A stretch of 7,123 bases of DNA from Comamonadaceae bacterium (lineage in GTDB: Bacteria; Pseudomonadota; Gammaproteobacteria; Burkholderiales; Burkholderiaceae_C), in assembly GCA_947460165.1 (NCBI GenBank), contig CANHKH010000173.1:1-7123 (forward strand), in the 5' to 3' direction. The position numbers and the translations under genes are program-made. A model generated the notes under the pieces. That model had not been told where the DNA came from, made no database searches, and saw only the letters and a list, made by a program, of their open reading frames with translations. This document shows positions 1 through 5,112 of the stretch, one piece after another (position 1 is the stretch's first letter; the number at the start of each line of letters is the position of its first letter).

Positions 1-400
1 GGCCGTCGAGCTGCCAGCCATGCTCGGCATCATCCGTGCGCGAGAGCAAGCTCATGTCGGCAATGGAGTTGATGGCGGCCAGCGCCTCCCCCCTGAAACC
101 CATGGTGCTGACGTTTTGCAAGTCGTCGAGCGACGCAATTTTGCTGGTGGCGTGGCGCTTGAGCGCCACGGGCAATTCTTGGCGGCGAATGCCCATGCCG
201 TCGTCTTCAATGCGTATGAGCCGCACGCCGCCGGTCGACAGGCGCACCACCACCTCGGTGGCCCCTGCGTCCAGCGCGTTGTCCACCAACTCACGAACCA
301 CCGAGGCGGGGCGTTCCACCACCTCGCCCGCGGCAATTTGGCTGATGAGCTCGTCTGGGAGTTCTTGAATGGCGCGGCGGGGGGTGGGGGTGTTTGTCAC
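1..400 (-). CDS. mutL: DNA mismatch repair protein MutL, N-terminal part (cut by window edge)
   Basis: MutL is the ATP-driven coordinator that links mismatch recognition by MutS to strand excision in the cytoplasm. The 133 visible residues are the start of the GHKL ATPase domain. All early motifs are present: ELVDNALDAGA with E37, D40 and N41 (catalytic Glu and Mg-binding Asn), EDDGMG at 65-70 (ATP-binding DxGxG), ATSKI at 84-88 and GFRGEAL at 101-107, the lid loop. The phrase QIAAGEVVERPASVVREL is diagnostic of MutL. The rest lies beyond base 1. The best start is a GTG at 398-400, since no ATG or GTG lies close upstream in frame and the protein then begins just before the conserved LPDELISQIAAGEV segment. 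There is no clear Shine-Dalgarno sequence. A TAAAAT box (minus strand, 413-408) ends 7 bases before the GTG, so a very short or absent leader is possible. Family call certain, start less so. Confidence 0.97.
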   Translation of the reverse strand, partial: MTNTPTPRRAIQELPDELISQIAAGEVVERPASVVRELVDNALDAGATEVVVRLSTGGVRLIRIEDDGMGIRRQELPVALKRHATSKIASLDDLQNVSTMGFRGEALAAINSIADMSLLSRTDDAEHGWQLDG

Positions 401-439
401 CTGGGGGATTTTAGGTGGGGCGCAAAGGTGGGGTTTCAG

Positions 440-526
440 ATGGCTCAAAACGACGCAGAGGCGGTGAAGTGGTTTCGGCTCGCCGCAGAGCAGGATCCGT
501 GGAATCGTCATTCCTTTGTGTCTTAA
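440..526 (+). pseudogene. Relic of a Sel1-repeat (TPR-like) gene, one repeat
   Basis: Starting at the ATG at 440 the frame reads MAQNDAEAVKWFRLAAEQ, then loses similarity (DPWNRHSFVS) and stops at 526. The QNDAEAVKWFRLAAEQ stretch matches the core of a Sel1-like repeat, where QNDAEAVKWYRLAAEQGDA-type units recur about every 36 residues in SLR proteins. Only about 17 residues of one unit remain. The residues just upstream (WGAKVGFQ) do not look like a preceding unit, and further upstream the frame runs antisense into mutL. No signal peptide, second repeat or Shine-Dalgarno sequence is seen. I read it as a decayed or displaced gene fragment, not a functional protein. The repeat identity is by eye. 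Confidence 0.6.
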
Positions 527-642
527 AAATGATAAAAACTGCAAATTGCCTGGTGCGACCGGCCTATGATTTGGCGTGTCTTGGGTTGACGACCCTTTTT
601 TCGCGGCATTCGCCGTTTTTGTCACTTTGATGAGGTTTTTTG
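527..642 (+). promoter_or_regulatory. Leader and probable promoter region of the parvulin gene
   Basis: This AT-richer stretch separates the Sel1 relic from the isomerase gene. A TATGAT box at 565-570 fits a sigma-70 -10 element (5 of 6), but no good -35 lies 16-18 bases upstream. A TTGACG at 586-591 is a good -35 with no convincing -10 downstream. Neither pair is complete. ATGAGG at 630-635 is a good Shine-Dalgarno sequence 7 bases before the ATG at 643 and fixes that start. Confidence 0.35.
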
Positions 643-1440
643 ATGCGTTCCCCACTGAGCCTGTCGGCGGCTGTGTTTTGTTTGGCTGGTTTGGCCAGCC
701 CTTGTGTGTCATGGTCGCAAACTGCCCCTCCCATTGCCAGCGTCAACGGCACGCCGATTGCAGCTTTGGCTTTGGAGCAACTCGCAGCCAGCGGTGTGCA
801 GCAAGGGCTCAAAGACACGCCTGAGCTGAGGGCGAGCCTGAAAAATGAATTGATCGCCAAAGAGGTTTTGGCACAAGAAGCACGCCGCCTGGGCCTGGAC
901 AAAGACCCGGTGTTTGTTCAAAGGCTGTCATTGCTGCGCAACAATCTGATGGCCGACGCTTTGGTGAACGCCCACTTTGCCAGCAACCCCATCACGGAAG
1001 ACATGCTCAAGGCCGACTACCAAAGGCAAGTCGATGCCCTGGCCGATGCGCAAGAGTGCCTGATCAGCCACATCGTGCTGGCCACGCAGGAACAAGCGCT
1101 GGACGCCTTGAAGCAGCTGCGCGCCGGCCAGCCTTTTGAGCAGCTGGCCAAAACCTTGTCCATCGACAACAGCGGAAAAACAGGCGGCAGCCTGGGTTGG
1201 TTGCTGCCGGTACAACTGGTGCCGCCCCTGGGCAATGTGGTGGCCAACATGAGCAAAGGCGCGGTCTCTGTGGCGCCCATACAGACGCCTGTCGGCTGGC
1301 AGATCGTGAAAGTGGAAGACAAGCGCGCCTACAAGGTGCCCAGTTTTGAGCAAGCCAAACCGCAGGTGCAAGAGTCTGTCTTCAATGCCAGGCGCAATGC
1401 CTATGTGGCTCAGCTGCTCAAACAAGCCAAAATTGAGTGA
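643..1440 (+). CDS. Periplasmic parvulin-type peptidyl-prolyl cis-trans isomerase (PpiC/SurA-like)
   Basis: A 265-residue exported prolyl isomerase/chaperone, presumably helping outer-membrane or secreted proteins fold in the periplasm. Residues 1 to about 26 form a Sec signal peptide (MRSP, hydrophobic core to about residue 20, likely cleavage near SWS-QT). Residues 27-136 are a helical SurA-N-like region, with IASVNGTPIAALALEQL typical of the start of PpiC/SurA proteins. Residues about 137-228 are one parvulin domain: SHIVL at 142-146, PFEQLAK at 164-170, GGSLGW at 181-186 and GWQIVKVED at 218-226. A short helical tail follows. The architecture (single parvulin domain with helical extensions, about 27 kDa) resembles Bordetella Par27. 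The second active-site histidine usual in the G[YF]HI motif is Gln220 here, so isomerase activity may be weak. The ATG at 643 is preferred over the TTG at 640 because of its Shine-Dalgarno spacing. C21 is preceded by Pro, so this is not a lipoprotein. Confidence 0.9.
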   Translation: MRSPLSLSAAVFCLAGLASPCVSWSQTAPPIASVNGTPIAALALEQLAASGVQQGLKDTPELRASLKNELIAKEVLAQEARRLGLDKDPVFVQRLSLLRNNLMADALVNAHFASNPITEDMLKADYQRQVDALADAQECLISHIVLATQEQALDALKQLRAGQPFEQLAKTLSIDNSGKTGGSLGWLLPVQLVPPLGNVVANMSKGAVSVAPIQTPVGWQIVKVEDKRAYKVPSFEQAKPQVQESVFNARRNAYVAQLLKQAKIE

Positions 1441-1459
1441 GCCGCAGGCCTGCGGCTCA
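1438..1459. terminator. 22-bp perfect palindrome, possible bidirectional terminator between convergent genes
   Basis: Two 11-base arms mirror exactly about 1448/1449 (left arm TGAGCCGCAGG), and the left arm includes the TGA of the parvulin gene. The RNA can form a 9-bp GC-rich stem with a GGCC loop on either strand. On the plus strand no U tract follows. On the minus strand AATTTT lies a few bases after the stem, so it suits the end of the catabolic operon slightly better. It is the only obvious terminator-like structure in the 77-base convergent gap (1441-1517). Confidence 0.5.
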
Positions 1460-1517
1460 GACCGGACTTGCCCATGGGCCGCCAGCGTCCACCAGGGCGC
1501 CAGCCCATCCCCCAAGC

Positions 1518-2486
1518 TCAGTTGGCCTTGGCCCCTGACAGGCGTATCACCTCACCGAGCCGCGCCTCGTCGCGCCGCATGCGGCTTTCAAACACGGCGG
1601 ACGTGCCGCCCAAGGGGTCGCCGCCGGCGCCGCGGATGATCTCGAGCAAGCTGGGGTCACTCATGATTTTGTTGATCTCGGTGTTCAGTCGCTGCACCAC
1701 CTCGGGCGGGGTTTTGGCTGGCGCCAAAATGCCGAACCAGCCGACCAATTCATAGTCGTTGATGCCCAGCGCCTCGTTGACGGTGGGCACATCGGGCAGC
1801 AAAGGCGTGCGGCGGGTGCCGGTCACGGCCAGTGCTTTGAGGCGCCCTGCTTTGACCAGTTGCAGCGCCACAGGCAGGTTCACAAAGCCGACTTGCAGCA
1901 CGCCGCTGACCAGGTCGTTGGTGGCTTGGGCGTTGCCTTGGTAGGGCACATGGGTGAACTTGGCGCCGGTTTTGACCGTGAGCAACTCGGCCGACAGGTG
2001 GCCAGAGCTGCCCGCGCCTGGCGTGCCGTGGTTAAAGCGGTTGGGGTCGTTCTTGGCCAGTTGCACCAGCTCTTTGAGCGAGCTGACATTCAGGCTGGGG
2101 TGCACGGTGACCACGTTGGTGACCTCGGCCACCTCGATCACGGGCACCAGGTCGCGCATGGCGTTGTAAGGCAAGCTGGTGAACAGCGCCGAGTTGGTCA
2201 CCAGCGGCAGGCCGTTGATGAGCAAGGTGTGGCCGTCGGGGGCAGCCTTGGCCACAAAGTCGTTGCCAATGTTGGTGCCAGCGCCCGGCTTTTGCTCGAC
2301 CATCACGGTCTGGCCCAGCACCGGCGTCAGGCGTTGGGCCAGGGCACGGGCAAACACATCGGCGCTGCCCACCAAGGCCGGCACGATGATGCGCACGGTT
2401 TTGCTGGGGTAGCTTTGGGCCCAAGCGGGCAGGGCGGCTGAGCCAGCCAGCGCAGCGCTGGTGGCGAGCAGTTGTCGACGTTGCAT
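1518..2486 (-). CDS. Tripartite tricarboxylate transporter substrate-binding protein (TctC/Bug family)
   Basis: A 322-residue periplasmic solute receptor that would bind a carboxylate or related acid and deliver it to a TctAB-type membrane pair, or act as a sensor. Residues 1-23 are a signal peptide ending in AWA before QSYPSK. QRRQLLA at 2-8 carries paired arginines, so Tat export is possible. The mature part shows standard Bug landmarks: KTVRIIVP near the start, ARALAQRL, KPGAGTNIG around 66-74, AKAAPDGHTLL around 79-89, HVPYQG, LKALAVTG, and a C-terminal helix pair. The family's usual PxxPGGxxDxxAR loop is altered to PALVGSADVFAR. It is the last gene of the catabolic cluster, 45 bases after the isomerase-like gene, with AAGGA well placed before the ATG. 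No TctA or TctB gene is in the window, as is usual for the many orphan Bug genes of Burkholderiales. The ligand cannot be read from sequence. Confidence 0.93.
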   Translation of the reverse strand: MQRRQLLATSAALAGSAALPAWAQSYPSKTVRIIVPALVGSADVFARALAQRLTPVLGQTVMVEQKPGAGTNIGNDFVAKAAPDGHTLLINGLPLVTNSALFTSLPYNAMRDLVPVIEVAEVTNVVTVHPSLNVSSLKELVQLAKNDPNRFNHGTPGAGSSGHLSAELLTVKTGAKFTHVPYQGNAQATNDLVSGVLQVGFVNLPVALQLVKAGRLKALAVTGTRRTPLLPDVPTVNEALGINDYELVGWFGILAPAKTPPEVVQRLNTEINKIMSDPSLLEIIRGAGGDPLGGTSAVFESRMRRDEARLGEVIRLSGAKAN

Positions 2487-2531
2487 GTTCAGTTCCTTAA
2501 AACGCGGGGCAAGGCCGGGCGCAAGCTCGGT

Positions 2532-3272
2532 TCAATGGTGTTCCATCAGATGGCCAAAGCCGGCTTTTTTGTCCTGGATGCCCACAGCCCGCAGTGCGTG
2601 CCAGTAGGTGGCGGTGTTGATGGCAATCACGGGTTTGCCCAAAAACAGCTCGGCCGCAGCAGCCAGCCGAATCATGGACAAGTTGGTGCCGACCTGAACA
2701 ATGGCGTCCACGTCGTCGCCGTCGAGCTCCAAAATGGCTTTGCGGCAGATCTCGTCGGTGGCGTGGGCTATCAGCACCGGGCTGGGCCGCTGCAGACAAA
2801 TGTCGCGCACCACCGTGAAGCCGCAGTCTTGGTAGAAGCGGCGCACCTGTGCGTTGGCCACCTCAAAGTAGGGTGACAAAAAGGCAATGCGCTTGGCCTT
2901 GTAGACGTTGAGCGCCGCCTCGGTGGCAAAGGAGCCGCAAGACACACCCACCTGGGCACGCTCTTGCATCATGGTCAGGTAGGTGCTGGCGCCATCGCGG
3001 CCGTTCCAAAAGGTGGCGGCCGACATGCCCATGACCATGTAGTCCATCTCACAACTGCGCAGCACGTCCACCGCTTCCAGCGTGGTTTTGTTGATGTTGG
3101 CCACCAGCTTGAGAAAGCTCTCGTTGTCGTTCACCGGGTTGTTGGGAATGGCGATGCGGCTGTAGTGGTTGGTCACTCCCACGGGCCTGAGGTCGTCAAA
3201 GTCAGGCTGCACGATGGTGTTGGTAGAAGGGCCAAGCGTGCCCATTTTTTTGCGGTAGCCGAGGTGGTCCAT
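2532..3272 (-). CDS. Asp/Glu racemase-superfamily protein, maleate isomerase/arylmalonate decarboxylase-like, lacking both catalytic Cys
   Basis: A 246-residue cytoplasmic protein with the two-domain layout of maleate cis-trans isomerases and arylmalonate decarboxylase (AMDase). Supporting features: GPSTNT at 15-20 (the carboxylate-binding P-S-[ST]-N-T motif), VMGMSAATFW at 80-89 (first active-site loop, matching MGTSLSFY of AMDase), AKRIAFLSPYFEVAN at 126-140 with Y135, DDVDAIVQVGTNLS at 186-199 (second loop), and GKPVIAINTATYWHALR plus a GFGHLM tail as in AMDase. Maleate isomerases use a Cys in each loop and AMDase one in the second. Here the loops read G82-M83-S84 and G195-T196-N197, with no Cys in either. 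S84 and Y135 of the AMDase dioxyanion pocket remain. AAGGAG in the end of the upstream gene lies 7 bases before the ATG, and the two genes are 3 bases apart, so they are probably translationally coupled. Fold and family are clear, the reaction is not. Confidence 0.82.
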   Translation of the reverse strand: MDHLGYRKKMGTLGPSTNTIVQPDFDDLRPVGVTNHYSRIAIPNNPVNDNESFLKLVANINKTTLEAVDVLRSCEMDYMVMGMSAATFWNGRDGASTYLTMMQERAQVGVSCGSFATEAALNVYKAKRIAFLSPYFEVANAQVRRFYQDCGFTVVRDICLQRPSPVLIAHATDEICRKAILELDGDDVDAIVQVGTNLSMIRLAAAAELFLGKPVIAINTATYWHALRAVGIQDKKAGFGHLMEHH

Positions 3273-3275
3273 GAA

Positions 3276-3908
3276 TTAGCTCCTTGCCACGAGGGCCTGG
3301 TGTTGCGTGATGAATTCGTCGCGGCTCATCACATCCGCGTATTTCTGCTGCATGTCGAACAAATTGGCCTCGTGCGGCTCCATGGCCCGGTCGCCCACGC
3401 AATCGCTGATGACCAGGGTTCTGAGGTTGTGCTGCATGGCGTCGACCACGGAGGCACGCACGCAGCCGCTGGTGGTGCAGCCGGTGATGACGGCGGTGTC
3501 CACGCCGCGCTGCAGCAGCCAGCCGGCCAGACCTGTTTCAAAAAAGGCCGAGGCCGATTGCTTGCGGATCACCCATTCGCCCGCCACAGGTTGGAGCTGC
3601 GGCACGATTTGCGAGCCGGGCGCGTGTTCGGTGAGTTTTTGCAGCGGCGGCACACGCAGGGCAAAGATGTTGGTGTTGGCACCGTCGGCTTCAAACACCA
3701 CACGGGTGTGCACCACCGGCAGGTGGTGCTGGCGAAAGTGCGCGAGCAGCGCCACGGTGTGGTTGGCCGCGGCTTCAATGTGCGGGCCGCCGAGTTGGTC
3801 GAAGTCCACAAAGCCGTTGACGAAGTCGACCAAGATGAGCGCGCACTTGTGGCCTATGCCGCTGCGCCCGCCCAGGCCTTGGTGGCGGTAAATGTCGTGT
3901 TTGTTCAT
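3276..3908 (-). CDS. Isochorismatase-fold cysteine amidohydrolase (maleamate/N-carbamoylsarcosine amidase-like)
   Basis: A 210-residue cytoplasmic hydrolase expected to cleave a C-N amide bond. The Asp-Lys-Cys triad is complete: D28 in ILVDFVNGF, K116 in WVIRKQSASAF, and C149 in TGCTTSGCVRASVVDA (142-157), whose TSGCVRA form is typical of maleamate amidase (NicF) and N-carbamoylsarcosine amidase rather than of true isochorismatases. The N-terminal GLGGRSGIGHKCALILVDF also fits that subgroup. Length is normal for the family. The ATG at 3906-3908 is chosen because domain homology begins just after it. The open frame continues upstream only through the low-complexity repeat, with no believable start and no clear Shine-Dalgarno sequence (only GAGCTC). 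The gene lies between a repeat-filled gap and the isomerase-like gene, reproducing the amidase-isomerase pairing of the maleamate to maleate to fumarate route. Substrate is inferred, not shown. Confidence 0.87.
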   Translation of the reverse strand: MNKHDIYRHQGLGGRSGIGHKCALILVDFVNGFVDFDQLGGPHIEAAANHTVALLAHFRQHHLPVVHTRVVFEADGANTNIFALRVPPLQKLTEHAPGSQIVPQLQPVAGEWVIRKQSASAFFETGLAGWLLQRGVDTAVITGCTTSGCVRASVVDAMQHNLRTLVISDCVGDRAMEPHEANLFDMQQKYADVMSRDEFITQHQALVARS

Positions 3909-3940
3909 GCTTGAGCTCGGGTGGTGAGGGGGTGTCTTGG

Positions 3941-4050
3941 CTCCCTCTCCCCTTTGGGGTGAGGGTTGGGGAGAGGGGCACGCGTGAGGAAACGGTGGTG
4001 CCACGCGATGACCCCACCCCGGCCATCCCCCGGAGGGGGAGGGAGGAAGT
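3941..4050. repeat. GC-rich intergenic repeat, copy 1
   Basis: This copy matches copy 2 at a fixed offset of 127 bases, with 9 mismatches and no indel over 110 bases (counted by eye), including an identical 32-base run at 3967-3998. The unit is flanked by short inverted termini, CTCCCTC at 3941-3947 and GAGGGAG at 4039-4045. Internal stems: CCCTCTCCCC (3943-3952) with GGGGAGAGGG (3968-3977); CGCGTG (3981-3986) with CACGCG (4002-4007); TCCCCC (4026-4031) with GGGGGA (4035-4040). The layout recalls REP/BIME-type dispersed elements. It may well be multicopy in the genome, which cannot be tested here. Confidence 0.8.
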
Positions 4051-4067
4051 CGGGGACTTTTGCTTTG

Positions 4068-4177
4068 CTCCCTCGCCCCTCTGGGGAGAGGGCTGGGGAG
4101 AGGGGCACGCGTGAGGAAACGGTGGAGCCACGCGATGTCCCCACCCCGGCCCTCCCCCAGAAGGGGAGGGAGGAAGT
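4068..4177. repeat. GC-rich intergenic repeat, copy 2
   Basis: This is the tandem partner of copy 1, separated from it by 17 bases. It keeps CTCCCTC at 4068-4074 and GAGGGAG at 4166-4172. The GTGG/CCAC stem around 4122-4130 is kept while its two-base loop differs (AG here, TG in copy 1). The first stem has one mismatch (G at 4075). A further 7-base inverted pair, GCTTTGC (4062-4068) and GCAAAGC (4185-4191), encloses this copy and abuts the lyase stop codon. Confidence 0.8.
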
Positions 4178-4191
4178 TGGGGGGGCAAAGC

Positions 4192-5094
4192 TCATTCTTT
4201 GGGCGCGTGGGTGGCGTCGAACTTTTGCACCCAGTCAAAACCCATGAGCTGCGAGAAGCGGCCGAAGTTGTACAGAGGGGCCTGGGCGCCGACCGAGGAG
4301 CCGGTTTGTTGGATGGTCTGGTAGACCGATTCAAACGCAGCCCCTGCGGCCAAGAACGCCGCCGCTGGGAAGATGGCCAGGCCGTAGCCCAGCTCTTGCA
4401 GCTCTTGCTTGGACAGCACGGGTGTGCGGCCGCCTTCCACCATGTTGGCCACCAGGGGCAGGTCAAAGTTTTTGCAAATGATCTGCATTTCTTCGACTGA
4501 TTCTGGGCTTTCTACAAACAGCAGGTCGGCGCCAGCGCGGGCGTACATCTCGGCGCGGCGCAGGGCTTCATCCAGGCCGTGGGTGGTGCGGGCGTCGGTG
4601 CGGGCGATGATGAGAAAGTTAGGGTCGCTCCGCGTCTCCACAGCCACGCGGATTTTGTCGACCATTTGCTCGGCGGGCACCACCAGGCGGCCCAGCATGT
4701 GGCCGCATTTTTTGGGGAATTCCTGGTCTTCCAGCTGGATGGCGCAGGCGCCTGCGTTTTCATAGCCGCGCACCGTGTGCATGACGTTGAGCATGCCGCC
4801 GTAGCCGGTGTCGCCGTCGCAAATCATGGGCGTGGTGGTGATGCTGGCGAACTGCTGCACGCGGCCCACCATGTCGGTGTAGCTGGCCAGGCCCGCGTCA
4901 GGCAAGCCCAGGTAGGAGGCCACGGTGCCGTAGCCCGTCATGTAGAGGGCGTCAAAGCCCATGGCGTCGGCCATTTTGGCCGAGATCATTTCAAACACGC
5001 CAGGGGCGACCACCAGCGAGCCTTGCTTGAAGCGCTCGGCCAGGCGGGCGCGGCGTTGGGCGCCACTGACTTGGGAAATTCCGTTGTGCATCAT
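4192..5094 (-). CDS. Isocitrate lyase/PEP mutase-superfamily C-C lyase (2-methylisocitrate or 2,3-dimethylmalate lyase-like)
   Basis: A 300-residue cytoplasmic beta/alpha-barrel enzyme likely to cleave a substituted malate or isocitrate into pyruvate, glyoxylate or a similar product plus a dicarboxylate. Motifs in order: APGVFEMISAKMADAMGF (30-47), YMTGYGTVAS (51-60), DGDTGYGG at 93-100 with the Mg-binding aspartates, KKCGHMLG at 128-135 with lyase nucleophile/acid C130, IIARTDA (162-168), VESPES (194-199), and NMVEGGRTP (217-225). The KKCGH loop places it with true lyases, not with PEP mutase or the Cys-less oxaloacetate decarboxylases. EGGRTP instead of PrpB's EFGxTP points toward dimethylmalate-lyase-like members. 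There is no prpC, prpD or acnD nearby, so a methylcitrate-cycle role is unlikely. It lies 18 bases after the monooxygenase. Two ATG codons (5094 and 5091) open it, with no Shine-Dalgarno sequence beyond a purine run (AAGAGAAAAG). Exact substrate unknown. Confidence 0.87.
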   Translation of the reverse strand: MMHNGISQVSGAQRRARLAERFKQGSLVVAPGVFEMISAKMADAMGFDALYMTGYGTVASYLGLPDAGLASYTDMVGRVQQFASITTTPMICDGDTGYGGMLNVMHTVRGYENAGACAIQLEDQEFPKKCGHMLGRLVVPAEQMVDKIRVAVETRSDPNFLIIARTDARTTHGLDEALRRAEMYARAGADLLFVESPESVEEMQIICKNFDLPLVANMVEGGRTPVLSKQELQELGYGLAIFPAAAFLAAGAAFESVYQTIQQTGSSVGAQAPLYNFGRFSQLMGFDWVQKFDATHAPKE

Positions 5095-5112
5095 GGGGAG
5101 GGTCTTTTCTCT

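Larger units (their letters stand above)
3909..4191. other. 283-base gap inside the operon, filled by repeats
   Basis: No gene is supported here. The open frames that cross it on both strands have proline/glycine/arginine-rich, near-duplicate translations, typical of GC-rich intergenic repeats. Two copies of the repeat occupy most of it. On the transcribed (minus) strand the RNA would fold into several GC-rich stems between the lyase and amidase genes, which could cause polarity, processing or 3'-end protection. No promoter for the downstream genes is obvious. Confidence 0.75.

Noticed and set aside
20..526. Plus-strand ORF of 168 residues across the left edge
   Set aside because: It is antisense to clear mutL coding sequence over most of its length. 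Only the last 29 codons carry a separate signal (Sel1-like), reported as a relic.
643..708. Lipoprotein signal for the parvulin protein
   Set aside because: The only cysteine near the end of the hydrophobic core (C21) is preceded by Ser-Pro, which does not fit a lipobox.
1860..2441. Plus-strand ORF of 193 residues opposite the receptor gene
   Set aside because: His/Gly/Ala/Val-rich translation typical of antisense shadow frames in GC-rich genes, fully inside a well-supported minus-strand gene.
2964..3914. Plus-strand ORF of 316 residues opposite the isomerase-like and amidase genes
   Set aside because: It spans two real genes on the other strand and shows no domain motif.
3941..4177. CRISPR array
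   Set aside because: Only two units, each over 100 bases, separated by 17 bases and with internal stems. This does not match CRISPR repeat and spacer geometry.
3909..4466. Upstream extension of the amidase reading frame to 4466
   Set aside because: The extension reads through the two repeat copies and into the lyase gene in another frame. Its proline-rich translation is an artefact of the repeats.
4192..5094. Assignment as prpB (2-methylisocitrate lyase of the methylcitrate cycle)
   Set aside because: The EGGRTP motif differs from PrpB's, and no prpC, prpD or acnD neighbours are present, so only the superfamily and lyase type are called.
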